64,000 nucleotides of DNA, from NCBI GenBank assembly GCA_900708905.1, contig CAADRB010000084.1, forward strand, positions 124,001-188,000, written 5' to 3'. This DNA is from Hymenolepis diminuta. Taxonomy: Eukaryota > Platyhelminthes > Cestoda > Cyclophyllidea > Hymenolepididae. The notes below the pieces were generated by a model. It was not told the origin of the DNA. It saw only the letters and a list, made by a program, of their open reading frames with translations, and ran no database searches. Shown piece after piece: positions 1 through 14,600 of the stretch; position 1 is the stretch's first letter; each line of letters begins with the position of its first letter. Both the position numbers and the translations under genes were made by a program.

Positions 1-2196
1 GACGTTAATTAAAACTAGTCATCAAGCATTTTCTGGGCCCACTTTTTATCCTCTTCCCTTATTTAATATCAATACGAATGTGTGGTCCATGAAACGGGAT
101 CTGGCTCACAGACAAATTCACATTCTCAGGATAACTGGATGCATAGAATAAAAGTAGAAATAAACGGCCACATTAAGGTGTTTCATTTTTTTGAAATTAA
201 TAATACAATGCGTCGTTATTCTATTTGTGTACAGAACGTTTTGTTTTTTAAGAATTTGAGATTTTAACAAATTGATGTAAGTAAATTAGGAAGATTTTGA
301 CATTTGTAAAATTTATTTTATAAGAATTAATGATATTTTTTGTCTTTCACAAATTTCGAACTTTTGTGCTATTTTTAATTAATCACTCTTAACATGAGGT
401 AAATACGGAATTTAAGTCTTTTTTATAAGCGCAATAGCTACCATTTACTACCCACAAGCTTCCAGGATGTGCAATAAAAAAGGCTAAAAATATTTCGCCA
501 CATGTAACTTGTCTTCAAATATTACGATACCTCAATAATGTATCCTAACTGCGTTAGGAAGGCGAAACCTATTCGCCTTTTAGTAATCATGATATTTTAG
601 TACTTGTATATAATGAAATGGTGTATGAATATACTTACATACTTTTCTGAATGTATAATAATCAGTATAGTTGGTAATAATTAGGTTCAGACACTTGATC
701 TTCAATATTTCCGCATAAATACATGCAATTACGTTTTCATTAATGTATTCTAGCACCTTTCCTTAGCAGACCATCTATGTAGGCTTTTGCGAGTGAATTC
801 TCAGAATTATGAAAGCTCATCAAGGAAAAGTATTTTCAGCGCTCATCTTTGGGAGCGATAAAGATACCATCGACCTCTCTCACAAACCCACATTCTACCG
901 CCATTTTTATCTGTCACTTCTTATCTTTAGTTCTCAGACCCTGCTCCCTCCCCCTCTCCCCCAGATTTGGGATACAAGAGAAAATCCCTGGAAAATTAGG
1001 ACTGAACCATATATTTACATTATCTCCAATTGCAATACCGCGTAATGTACTAATTATATTAGGTGTTTATTTTGGTCCCCCAAATTAGGTGGTTGAAAAA
1101 CTCGATCAAATCGTTGGTTAGGTATCAAAACCCCGACCGCAAATGTGAAAATGTGTGTGCTAGAGCTACCTCATAACCATTTACTTAAACCTATCTTTAT
1201 CAGCTTCCTCACGCTTTCAATACAAGTTTCATTAGCAATTTAGATTTAACGGTTGACATCGAGACAGGTATACGAATTATGGTGAAATGAAACTCTTAAC
1301 ATTGGAGTTTCTGAAGTGAGAAGAATTAGATTTCAGAATTTTGATCCTAGAAAAAAATACATGTATACTTCTCTATTTCAAATAGTGATTCGGACAAATT
1401 TGCCTTTGACGCTCGATATTTTAAGATAGTTGAAGCGATAATGTTCAGTTGAGGACCAGTTCGATGACTGTTGAGTTTAAAATCAAATAGAACTCTGCGT
1501 ATTTCAAGGGTAAATATTTAAGTTTTGTGCATTTGTTCCGTTATAAATTCTTAATAGCAAATTTAATAACTGCTTAAGTTTTATGAAGATGGTGGCATTT
1601 ATTCTGTCTTTGCAATTACAGAGCGGTTAGTTTAACCGGAGATGGATTGGCGAAGTTCTAGCCATACGAAGATTACACAAAGATCCTTTTCAATATTAGA
1701 ATAAAGGGTATACGAAAAATCTTTTAACCATCAATTTATTAGGAAATTAAAAATGACACAAATATCGATGAAAAGGTGCATACACAGTTATCATTAGCAA
1801 GCGAAACAACGCGTAATTTATTTGAGGTTACTGAATCAATACATAACTCTTCACACGGTAATAGTAATGATAATAACAAACGTAACAGTAATTAAAACAA
1901 GTGTATATCAACACAGAAAGGCATTAAGAAAAAACGAAAAACCGCGGCGGTTGTTGTGGTGAGAGTAAACAAGACGTGGATGTGCAGAGCGGATAGGCAT
2001 AATCAATAGCAGTCAGGGAATCAGTTAGCGATCTACGAAACGCGAAACAGAGAAAAAATGGAGGATTTTGAGGAAGAAAAGGCGGGATATTAAAATAACG
2101 TGGACAAGTATGGCATTATGTGTCTTATTACTGATAAAGCATGCAAAACACGTTAAGAGTGCTTGTGCGCCAGAGGGAGAGTTCGGGCAATTTCAT
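1..2196. other. Intergenic / calsyntenin 3' flank
   Basis: No coding exon is recognisable. The minus-strand 3' UTR of calsyntenin should start here. AATAAA hexamers on the minus strand lie at 1817-1822 and 1735-1740, about 375 and 460 nt past the stop, and could be poly(A) signals. A pyrimidine-rich patch (about 905-965) opens two short plus-strand frames that look like chance. Confidence 0.5.
1735..1822 (-). terminator. Candidate calsyntenin poly(A) signals
   Basis: Two AATAAA hexamers read on the minus strand (1817-1822 and 1735-1740), the right distance downstream of the calsyntenin stop codon. The hexamer is frequent by chance in such AT-rich DNA, so this is only a candidate. Confidence 0.3.
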
Positions 2197-2601
2197 TTAA
2201 ATATCAGGATTGAATCCACGACCATGACGAGGGCCAGGAAGGGTGACGAAGTCCAGATGATTAGGTCCAACACTGAAGGATGTGTCTTCATCCTCTTCAC
2301 TACCCTCACCGTCTCCTTCCATCTCCTGTTGGTGACGTGGGGTGGCGCCTGGGGTGTGTTCCATATGTTGGGATAGTTCGCTTTCATCGAAATCGTCTAC
2401 CTCTTCCAAAGCAGCTGCGGCAATTTCTTCGTCTGTGTTGTCGTCACCGAGGTCATCTTCCTCAAAGAGACCGTTGAAGGAGCGAGTCTCTGCGTCGAAT
2501 TGTTCGTCACGAGCACCATATGGAACGTGGACGCCTGGAAGGCCTTCCGAGAGAGTTGGGGTTGGTGTGGTAACTGGTGGTTGCCAGTTCAACTTTCCAC
2601 C
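2197..2601 (-). CDS. CLSTN: Calsyntenin exon 14: cytoplasmic tail and stop
   Basis: Residues about 1039-1172, phase 0, ending in TAA at 2197-2199. It encodes a Pro/Thr stretch and then two strongly acidic clusters (FEEDDLGDDNTDEE and EGSEEDED), as in other calsyntenin tails. No Trp-acidic (WDDS-like) kinesin light chain motif is present; the only Trp lies in KLNWQPP. The acceptor is CCTTTTAAAAG. Confidence 0.88.
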   Translation of the reverse strand, partial: GGKLNWQPPVTTPTPTLSEGLPGVHVPYGARDEQFDAETRSFNGLFEEDDLGDDNTDEEIAAAALEEVDDFDESELSQHMEHTPGATPRHQQEMEGDGEGSEEDEDTSFSVGPNHLDFVTLPGPRHGRGFNPDI

Positions 2602-5600
2602 CTTTTAAAAGGGGAAAAAATCGTCCAATAAATATTCTTTACCAGGTTGTTTAAGTGAAAGGGAGCCCACTTTTGCAAAAAGAAAGTGAAAAAAACCGTT
2701 CGCTAAGGCGTTAAAGAAAAGGTATGAATTATTTTAAGATGAAATCCTTCTTTTTAAATAAAGAATGTTAAAAATGTAGCTTACCATCAAGACTGCATGT
2801 CCTCTTTTCCTATTTTTATTAGAAACAGGTCAGTAATTTTCTTGAAAAGAGTTAGAACGACACTTTTAGCGAAGTCCGTAAGTGCTGACGAAAACCGTTT
2901 TTTAGTAAGAAGGCCCTCTAAGAAAACTGAGATGCATTACACAGTAATCAATAGCTTAAAATTGTCTCCGTATCGGTGGCGAATTGGTCGCCATGCCAGT
3001 CTGCAATGGCGGAGATCATGAGCTCGATTCCCATCGGTGCATACCCAGTGAGCGGAATGGGCAACCACATCGATTAATATAGGAAGTAGAACTTGAGTCT
3101 CTCACCAGAAGGATTCCATATGTCACTCTCTATCCAAGGAGAGCGTTGGAAAACGCTTTTTTTGTGGTTTCGGTGTTATTATAAATATAGTTTGCTGTAG
3201 ACATGCTACCAATTAATATTAATTAATGAATATCTATTTTTTTTGCGTAAGGCTACAGCCCGGCTGAATAATAAAAAAAGATGAATTAATGCTGAAAGGA
3301 GAGTTTGAAATAAAGTATGATGACTTAAATGGAAATGACTTTAATAATCTCCTTCTCCCAATGCGTTTCTACGTAGAAAATTTTAGCTATAAAGGATTAA
3401 GTGCTCTATCTATATTCTTCTCAAAGGCAGGTAGGTTTGTCATTCTCATATCGTAAAACCATTACAATTAAATTTAATCTTAAGAAATCCTAAAATCATA
3501 CATCTTAAGAGGTTTCGTGACGTAAAGAAAAGCGCAAACAAATCCACAATGAATTAGCCATCAAAGGATGGAACGCTAATTTAAACAATACGGAATCATC
3601 CTCTAACAATTATTCACCGTTATGTTAAAAATTAGCTATATGAATTGATAATTATAGAGAGAGAGAAATCACACAGTACCCAACCAAATGCATGTTCAAA
3701 GAGGAACATATTGTGAACCGATGAATCATGCGAATTTGTGTGCCATGACCTGAATTTCTCTCTCGACTGAACAAAAAATCAAGATTAAACTGGCTTGCTT
3801 AACATCGCATTTTTTCTCTCAATATTTCTAATAGTGATTATAAATAAAATTGACGATCTGCTGGAAAAGTTGCTCCGTATAAAGACGGGACGTAGGGTAT
3901 GATAGGAAAACTGAGATTTAAAAAATTCTCTAAGTAGAAAAGATTTTAGATATATGCTCCCAAATTACATTCAGGAATGAAAATATGTGAAGATTAATTT
4001 CTTCACGCTTAGGCTTTCATATTAATCTTTTCAATTTTCTTATGGTCAGAAGGCATTGAAGGCGGCGCGAAACGAATAAATCTTACACGATAATCCGTTC
4101 CTCAATTTAGCTAGATAGCACAGCGTTTGGTTAGACCGATTTGGATTTCTAAACACGAGAGATCTTTTTAAACCAAAATCATTTTAAAGACAGAATTTAT
4201 CCCAAACTACTTCTATACCGATATTTGAGCAGGCTATTAAGTTATAGTGAATACGATTAAAGAAAATAAAATATACTTTAGTTCCATTCAGCTCCAGTAA
4301 TAAAGAAGCCAAAGGAGTGGAAAAATAGTATCCTAGAGCCTCTTTGTTGAAATCCGATATTCTGCAATTCATACCCCTATTGATCAAGTTTAGCCAGCAT
4401 GATTGACTCTGCAGTCTAGGCAAAAAGTGCAAATTAGTATCGAATCAATGACTTCTGGCTGGATGGACATGCATATATTGACCGTTACATCACTTTATTC
4501 ATGTTCGCCAACTTCAATGATGACGAACATTTTGAATATTAAGGGTAATTAAGAAATAAAATATATGGTTAAAACGAGTGCGTACACTTAAAAGAACAAA
4601 CAGACCGCACTTATCACCAAATTAGGTAAATTACTAAGGCGGCTCTAATTGAGAAGTGTCTATATAGTTATCCCCTAGTCTGATTAATCATTTGAATAAC
4701 AGTATGTATGCCATTAAGTTAAACAATCGCATAATCGGACTAAGTAAACACGTTATAAGAGATGTTCCTTCACGAAAGTCTGTTCCTGTATTTGTCCAAT
4801 GTTTTTCCCATACATTTCCCCTTACATGCTACCGCTAAGTTACAAGCGAATACTTCATAGGCTTTCAAAGCTAATTACTAGCCATTCTTACCTCCATTTG
4901 TTCGATCGGGTTCTCAATAACATTGAGTCGAGCTTCAGGACGGAACTGGAGACGTCCGGGTGCTTTCCTTTCACCCCGGCGGAAAAAGTGTAAATTTCCG
5001 CGACGGAAACCATTGGATTTGGAAATAAAGAATGCTATCATAATCATCGTAACTGCGAAACAGGCAACTCCAAAACCGACGGCCAGACCAAACGTGTTAA
5101 TCTTTCCTCCGGTTTTCTAAAATTTCAATAATAGATTGTAAGTTATTCACAGTCAAGACGAACGTTGAGGTCTGTTTACATATACCTCATATTACTTCAA
5201 ACCTTAATAAAAGCAATATTTATTTTCATAAACTCAGGCATTAGCTATGAATTGAATGTGATAATGTTGATCAGATGAATTCCAAGTTGGTTACAAAAGT
5301 CTGGAGTCGAGCCACTTTGAATAAGATAGAGATTTTTCAAAATAAGAGGAATATTTTTCAGGTTTTTAATATGACCATGAGAGATAATAGGTTCATTTCA
5401 CTCATTTTTAGTTCAAATGATTAGGTCTTAAAACTATTTTTACAAATTCAAATTGCCCGACCCTAATAACGCTAAGTAATAAGTATAAACAACACCTATT
5501 GTCCCGATGGAGTCTTTCTTGTAAATAATGAATTAATTCAAGAAATGGGCACAAAAGAACAAATGAAAGGAAGTGAGATTATTTTTGGAACCAAATTTGA

Positions 5601-8600
5601 TTGAATTTTCATTATATGCAGGTGGCTTAATTAATTCCAATAATTTGGTGATAGTGCATATTAATTAATAGCCCGTCTTTATGCATTCCATTAATTTTTA
5701 ACCGTAAAATGACTCCAAGCACAAATGGTAAATACCTTCGGTTACAACTTAACCATGGGAATTAACTGCTCTCTTTAATGGCAAATTTCTCTATGGCATT
5801 ACGTTAAGCGGAATGACTACTCTGATACTTACGTGTATCAGAATATTCACAAGTCATTTCTCAGCTTAAGAAGAGAAGAGTTTTACATCGATCTGCAATT
5901 TTACACTATGGACAGTGATGGCGAATCAGCACCTCAGTATATCTAGGCCTAATTTTTTCTGTACAGAAGAAAATTTAAAATGTAATTTTAGTTAATAATT
6001 GCAGCTGAGTGGCGATTTCTAAAATTGGTAGTGTTTACAACAATTGTAATAAATAAAGTCTTGGATTTTAATATAGTTGATCAGAGTATTTAGTAGCTGT
6101 CTTTCTATGCAGCATTAAGTTCAAACCTCGAGAAAATATTTAAGATTAACAGTAGAGCTCTACCTTTGGCTGGTCTTTCTCATGGAGACCAAGAGCGTCA
6201 ACTGGACGCAATTCCTTGTCAGAGTGGGCGAATTGAGCTCTTTCTGCCTGATATTGCAACGGTGGATCATTTCGTTGGTGGGTTTCTAGAAGGTATAGAG
6301 AAATATGTTAACTTCCTTCATATCAAAAATTTAGCATCTGTTTTAATTGTGTTTTAAGTAACTTTAAGTTCCATGAAACATGTAGTGTCTAAAAATAGAT
6401 TGCTTTAATTGAAACTTGTTGACCTAAAATTCTAAAGAAAATTTCATTGAGCAAATGCTACACAAATAACTACTCTGCTATACTGCAACCCTAAATCGAG
6501 CTCTGTAGTTATTTTCAACACAACAACGAATGCGTTCTAATAGAGAATTGGCTCCTCAAAGATTTCAGTTAACCTGATCTTTACCTGAAGCGAGTACTGT
6601 AGGGTCTAAAAAAGAATGAAACCACGAAATTGTCCTAAAAACACTAAATGAATAGCATAGTGGATTGATTGTGGAGGAACATCGATAGGTCACGCCTTTT
6701 ATTTACTTTTTATTCAATTTTGAACTTACAAAATGGCACTCTTAAAAGTTTTGGAGTTAATTAATTAATGTTACGAAATTTAACAGATTTAGTAGGTGCA
6801 TATTTAACACTGAAGGTCCAAAACTTACTGGTCATTGGAGACCACTGAAGAGCTCCAGCTCCTGAGGGATCACCAGCAGACATGGGATCATCGTCATATT
6901 CGTCTTCATCGTCATATTCATCATCATCAACGAACTCATTGTCAACAGGAACAGCTCCTATCAGAGGATTACTGCGGGAGTTGTCGGAGTAGATAACACT
7001 TTTGCTCGATGAAGTTTCCTTGGCGACCATTGGCGAACTCAGAAGAACCTAGAGGGGAGTTCAAGAAAGACCTTTTATAAAATAATAGAAAAAAAATAAA
7101 AGGAAGAGAAAGGTAAAATTAATACGGCATAAATACAAATCATAGAGATTAAATGTTCCAGTTACAAGGCCAACGTCATCGCTCTTTATAAATGTTCGAA
7201 TAATGCCATGAGAGCCATTTGACAAAGTTTTGGTTATTTAATACATTGATGATGTAAAGAATTCACGGCGACTCGATAAATACTTCAGAAGTAGTGAATC
7301 ACCCTCAATTGTATGAGAAAGGTTTACTAGCAAAGAAACGTAGCAGATTTGTAGGAATTATTTTTAATTATAAAAACAGCTTAGTCTAAGGTTAATTTCT
7401 ACAAAATATTCCGTTTATTTTCCTATTTTTATTTGACCAATAATAAAATGAACTTCCTAAAAGATCATCAGCTAAAAAATTCAACATTTTTGGTCATCAC
7501 AAACGCGTGAAGTATCAAATACCTCAATTCGATCAAACCATATATGATTCATTTAACATCTAAGGCGTCTTTATTTATTTCTTATCTGTCTAATTCACGG
7601 TGTTGGTTGAGATGGCTGAGCTGAGTTAAATTGAAAATCCCTTGGCTTGCAAATCGTATGGGATAATGATCCTATCCTATAGCATTTAGAATATGATTAT
7701 TTCCCTTACTCCATTTATAATTTCAGCTCTCCGTAATATACAGACTAAAGATTGAAGACTAAAAGATTTGATGAGTTTATATTTCGCCTAAGATACAAAC
7801 ACTTAAAAAAGGTAGATTCTCCTTATTACAATCAAGTTTTCCTTACCTAGGTTAATTTGAAATAATATTTCTGTCTTGATACTAAGGCTCATATTTTGCG
7901 TCTACACAATGTTCAAGGAAGGTAAAAAAATACTTTGGCCAAACTTTCCTTTTCAATAATGTATATTTTGTTTACGATGATTCCCCTTCAATTCCATATC
8001 TTTATTTCAGTCTAACTTAACTGCAAAACCTTTCCAGAAAGAGGGTATAAATAGTGACCTTGAGCTAAAATCAGGACATCAAGCAAATTCTCCCAAAATA
8101 CACAAAATAAAATCAAAAAATAATATTGAACAGGTGGTTGCCTGAACAGTGAATGGATCCGTATTTGCTCCAGCATCATTATATGAACAGATAAGTTGGA
8201 ATTTTCGTTTAAGAAGCAGGCCAGATGCTAGATCTCGATCAGTAACACGTTTTTCAATTTCAATTGGTGGCCAATAACTGAATCCATGGAGAAGACTAGC
8301 GTATTGATTGGCAGTTTGACGACCCTTCATAAGGACACCCATTTGGGTGGGTTCAACAGTGATACCGAGCTCGAAAGCACGACCGGCTGGCCAAACAATG
8401 CGTTCACCGTCGTTAAAGTCCAGACCACTTCCGTTAACTGGCAAGACAAGACATTGGTCAAGAACAAACATCGCAGCAGAACGCATCACGGACTTCATAT
8501 GGGCTGAAATGTGAAACAAGTGGAAGAGGCTTTAGATAATTTGATTTATAATTAGGAAAATCGATAAATATAAAATCGCCTAAGTTAATTATAGTACTTT

Positions 8601-11600
8601 GCAAAAGAATTAAAAGTCATAATATAACATTTTTTAAAATATAAATTGACGCTATTTTTATTGTCATCTAAGTATGTTTATTGATGGAATTAATATTAGA
8701 AGTTTATTCGAAAGATATATGCTATTTGACTTTAATATTAAATACCATTTATCAAAGAAATTATGCAAATTAAAACATTTCATTATTGTCTAAAATGCTT
8801 AAGTAGTATATTGCGACAAAATATATAAACACATTATGAAATGAACAGATTCTTCAGACACTACAAAAATTTTAAGATCTAATGAAAGGTTTAAGGAAAG
8901 TTTAAACCATATTCTGACAGTTTTATTTAAAAGAATAATAACTCTACAATTATTTTTGTCTTGTAATTGGATCGAAATAAACGTATTTAACATCGGAAGT
9001 ACGTAGTGATTGCCTGAATATTATTTCAATGAGTATTCAATGTTTCCTTTCTGAAATATTAAATTTTATGTAAATCGATGTGGTTCACACTTAACTATTT
9101 GGAAATTCCGGTTCACTAATAATATTAAGATACGTTTCTAATGACTCAATACCTGCCAAAGTAGAAAGAATTAGTAATATATTTTCAGACTTCTGATAAA
9201 CACGGAAGCTATCGAAGTTGATTCCGGTGTTAGGCACCTATTCAGAATGCCGGTTTAGCACCATGGCAACAAAATAATACAGCACTATTGGTAACGGAGA
9301 GGGAAAATATGGTCTCTAACTAGGACGAGGTAATAGGAGTAGGGATTACGACAATCAAGACAATTTACTAATAGAGTCGACATTTTTAACACATAGACAA
9401 GAATGTAAGTTAGAATCGATATCTACACTAATGGTTTTTTTTGGAAACAACCCTAGTTCTAAAGATCTTAATTTCACAACTTCTGTGTTTGGTAGCCATA
9501 TTCTTTTTACTCAATAGGTATAATTTAATAAATGAATTTTTTATTGTTAAAAATGCATGTGAATTTTCGAATAAAAAGATTGCGTAAGTCACTTTGGCTC
9601 TTCACTTCTCTCTCTCTTCTGAGAATTTGTAAGAGGACGCGTTCATTTTATATATGTATAAAGACCATTCTTGAAAACATTTGATTCTGAATACCGAAAC
9701 ATAAAAAGAGATCTCCTCTGAGTGATAATTAACAAGACTCTGCCTCAGGGAGAGGCAAATAGTGGTCTCAAGAAGTCTTCTGTGGTGACTGATGTGCCGA
9801 CGAGTTCAACAAGCGAGAATGTGTAAAAATCTAGACCGACAATTATCTAGAACAGCTACAAAGGCTTTCCATTTAAATTTCTTCTAGATTAGCATCCGAG
9901 ACAGTGAAATTTGAAACATCTAAAAATGGATGATATTGTGTAAATATTTCTTTCATATTAAGATGAAACTTATTTGGGATGAATTTATTCCCCGATTACG
10001 CAATTAAATCCAATGCATCTTAATGAATCTGAAAACTATAGATAGATCATCCTTCTAAGTCATAATCATTAGATATTTTCTTTAATTGCGACCTTTTGGT
10101 TGAATTTAAAATTTAATTCTTTCATGGCGCGGGCATCACTGAATCCGGATATATGCGCCAGAAATATGAATGCTATGGCAATAAAAAACACACCCCTCGA
10201 GGACAGGCTATGAAATACGCATGCATATGAATAAAAAGGCAAATCACAGAGTGACATTATTTTCAGAATATTGCACCTATACCGGAGCCATTGCAACCAA
10301 GTAGCACCACATTTATACAATATGCATTGTTCGTATCCAGACACTTGACAAAAATAAGTCAATTTTTAGAACTCTTGTACAGGTATCGAGGACAGGATAA
10401 AAAGAAAAAGAATAGAAACACTGTGGTAGTAAATCAAAGAATTACACGAGAACATGGAAGTGTTATTTGATGAACTAGGGAAATTAAATTTACATGTGAG
10501 ATCTTCCTTTACCTTATCCCTAAAAGATGTGAAATTATCATATCAATGGATAAAAGATGTGACCAATCGGTATGCGTCCTCGTCGAGATAAAGAGCGCTT
10601 TAAATTGAGAAAGAGCTTAAAATAAATAGCGTATGAAAATGTAGCATGAAGAAGACAATACGTTTCCTCTGGGAAAATGTTGTCTACCTTCTCCCTCAAC
10701 TAAATTTAGAGCCTTTTTATATGAATCCCCTAAAAATTTGTTAAAAAAATAAGTAAATAAGTTTTTGCATCAGGAAAAGTAAATGTTTAAAAATTTTCAC
10801 CACTTTCAACAAAGTTTTAAAAAATGCTTTTATCATTTAATATGGCATATTGTTAAAAACATTATGACCAATAGATCGACTATTGTTCTATTGTGCCTTC
10901 TGTTTTGCTAACTCACCAGCTGATAAACTGCGTATAAGAAAATTTTGCCTTCTTAGCCAATTGAAAAAAAGGAAATGAAGCGGCAAGATCGACCGTTCTT
11001 GATCAGACAATACCAGTTAGTAAGCACTGAATATCTTTCACAAGAATTTCCTGCAATCCTAGGACAAATCGCGCAGTCTTAATTTTGGAACGTTTAGTAA
11101 ATGTCGTGCAATCCGAGTAGGAAAACCAAATGAAATAAGACTTTTTGATATCCTGACGTTCCTTTCTGTATCTTTTAGATCTCCACTCCTTTATCAATTA
11201 TTCAACTTACTGTTACTCGATGTCGTTTGCTTCCCACAAATAAAAATTCAAAAAAAATTTTCACTGCTATTTGTAGTAATAAAAAGACCAGTAAATCGAC
11301 CTTGAACTAATTGATCCACTTACACGACTAATGTTTTCTGTGTGATTTGCTACCATAGGTGAAAAGCTTCCTCTACTTTCGTCAACAAAGTTTAGCTTTG
11401 ATACATGTTTTCATAATATCATAGATTATTAACTAGTTATATAACGAACTAGAACATTTCATATTATCGAATACATTAGAGATACACTCGGGCTTATGTA
11501 GAATGGAATGTTAAAGTGGCTAAAAGGTGCATTGAAGATTGCGTTTAAGCAATTTAGATACTAATATACTGCAATCTCAAGCTCGAAAATAGTGTAATTT

Positions 11601-14600
11601 AGTTGAAAAAATCTCCTTTCATCAATACTTTAATAATGAAAGTGATCATTGACAATTCCGAAGTTTTTCAACACTCATCTTGGTCAGGAAAAGAGCAAGG
11701 AGTCACTCTGGTGAAAAATTTGAAACCTAATAGTCAACCAGTATGGTTGACCATTCCGCTCCTCGGTGGGTATCAGCCTCTAACTTAGCAGACTAGTGAA
11801 ATAAATGTCAGACAGTTTTTGGACTTACAAGGAACATTCGTGAAAGTGAATTCGAGTCCAGGAAAGATAATGATTCCAGGCTCCATCACAGGAATGTCTG
11901 CACGAATAGTCTCCTCACCAATGACAGCCAGAACAAGGGATGATTTTGGCTGAGGTTTCGGTGGTGTTGCGACTGGAGGTGATTGCCGAACAACCACTTC
12001 ATTCTGCGGCATCCAACCAGAGTAGAAGGGATCAGCGGAATCAACCGAGGGTTCTGATATTGATTCATCCAAGATGAGAGGAATAATCGAGGTGCTGATA
12101 TTACCTAGATCCTGTCCACCGCATCTAAATGAAGCCAGTGGGGTAATTGGTAATTTTTAGCGAACAGCACATAGCAAAGAGTAAAAATAATATTTCAGTA
12201 TTACACTGTTTTGTTGCATAAATTGAAAACGCAGGACTTGATTCTATTTTAAGATTCTTCGTCCTCAAAAAGTATGGAATTGCTAGAAAGCCAAATGGAA
12301 TACTTTCGGTGCATTCGATCAAGCACACTAGGAGTGCACTCGTAAGTTCAGCCCTCACGTGTTGAACTATCGAGTAGTTGACTTCTACGCTTAAACTTGA
12401 ATATGTGAGGCCACCTTCGTTACTAATATACGTCAACCAGTCGGCCGATCATTTATATCATGTTCGATTCCATATAAGTGCATTTCTTTTCTCAACACTA
12501 AACTGCCGTTTGAACTACAAGTCTTTTTCTTTCCTCTTGCCTGAGCCTGGATAGTTGTAGCTCCATAAAGTGAGCAACTGAGCAAGTTATAAATATTGTG
12601 AGAAAAAGTTACATATCCATTAATAATCTGAAAATAACAATAGTTAATTGCATTTCAGAGAGGTCACATCAGGTAACACGTTCTTACTACGCAAACAATG
12701 CTGTATTTGTTTCCATTTCACGCATAACAATTCATTTTTAGTAAAGTCATTGGAGTGAAAAATCCGGGCGCGGAAACCATTAGCACGAATTTTAATAACA
12801 AAATAAGTTTACATGCATTATTTGTTAAATATTAAGTAATAAACAAAGAAAGGTCAACACGGCTATAAATTGTGATTCTCTTAGCTATTAAAAAGACTTA
12901 TAAATACGATGTTCTATACGTGGAGAGTAATGACAATCCACCAAATAATCATTATGATGTAAATGCATTGACTAGTCGGTAAAATAAGGAGATTTAAGAA
13001 TACCGAATTTATATCAGAGTAAACTCAGTGGTAATATTCGACGATAATATTGAGAAATACACATAAATGCTGTAAAGTCGCTCCAAGAGCTTAGATGTAT
13101 CATATGACATATTGGGCCATGATCGGCATACTAGTTTTGCTAAAATTAAAGATTTATTTCTAATTGGCTCATTTAAACTACGACAGACTCTAAGTTACTT
13201 TAAGCAAACCACTCCATACACACACTCCATAATTCCTTGTGATTTTACTTATCTAAATCTCTATGAAAGTAAATTAAAAATATGCACCATTTAAAGTTGG
13301 CTTAATCAGTTTTCATTTACCACATTCCTCTAATGTTTTAATATGTAACAATACGCATTTATGCAGCGCTTAAAAATTAAATTCTTGGTTTCTGACGCTT
13401 TTTTGTTTTAAACTCACCTCATCGAAACATCATTTTTTCAAATCCTTGTTATTTCGATTTTTGGAAATAGCACATTTTGCTCAAAACTCTTATCGAGATG
13501 AGAGTAACAATTTCTTCTTAAATAAAGCTTTAACAGAGATATAAATATGTAAAGAAAATTTTCATTAATATGAATAAGCCTGTGTATATAATTTGAAAAC
13601 CATCTTAGGGAAGAAACGCTGCCAATATTATGAGGAAAGAAACGGAGAACATAATAAACATCTGACAAAAAGAGGAGGAAGATTTTTGTAAGTGGATAAA
13701 CGTGGCAGAATGTTATAACGAAAACACATATTTGAATTGTTAGGTAATAAACCTGACTAGATATTTTAAGGTTTAAGAAAACCATCAATAACATTGTAAA
13801 CCTAAAAACACAGATCATTTCTTCATCTAAAGCCTGAAGAAAAAAAATAACTCAGAAACAGTAGGGAATAAACTTTCAGTCCATTCATTTTACCTCATAA
13901 TTAAATAAATATTCTATAAAAACCTTTAGTACTTTTGAGTTGGGTTTCCTTTTGACTATAGTAATTAAGTGGCGTTCTGCATACGTTTCTTTTTGCTCTG
14001 TTTTGAATAAAATATATAACCTATTAAACTGGAAAATATGATGAATTAATATACGTATTCCACAATCAAAGAATAATTTATTCAATCTTCTTTCCCTTTG
14101 AGACTAGAAATATTTGAATTACAGAATAAATCGAAACAGATTACCAAATGCAGTTTTAAATCTGATTGCATCAAGTTATTGAGTGTTGACAGTGATTCCT
14201 AAGTTCCCTCTAAGAAGCTTCTTTTAATTCCAAATAAACTAATTTAATCATAACTAACCTTCATTTGAATCTAAAGCCCACTAGTAAGCAAATGCTCGCT
14301 CCCTGTCTTGTTCAGTTTGTAGGTCAGAGCGTACTTTTTTACCTATTCTGCATGCATGAACACGTAACTGTGCGCGATCTATTCGAAGTTTTGAAGACGT
14401 TAGTCTGGTCATAAAGTTTCCTCTGTACGTTGTGAATTAACAATTACCTTATCAAGTCCTACTTAGTTACTCTCTCTCATTTCGGAGTCTACCATCTAAA
14501 ACAGTGTTGGAATAAATTCCTGGATACACATCGGAGGATTTTAAGACCAAGCACACGTTAACCGTACATTTAAAGAAATAATCATAGAATGACTTATAAA

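Noticed and set aside
2068..2608. Plus-strand frames opposite the calsyntenin tail
   Set aside because: They are shadows of the acidic minus-strand exon 14.
13438..13818. Minus-strand 126-codon frame
   Set aside because: Phe/Leu/Ile-rich and inside an AT-rich intron; no splice partner, no homology recognised, and composition typical of chance frames in T-rich DNA.
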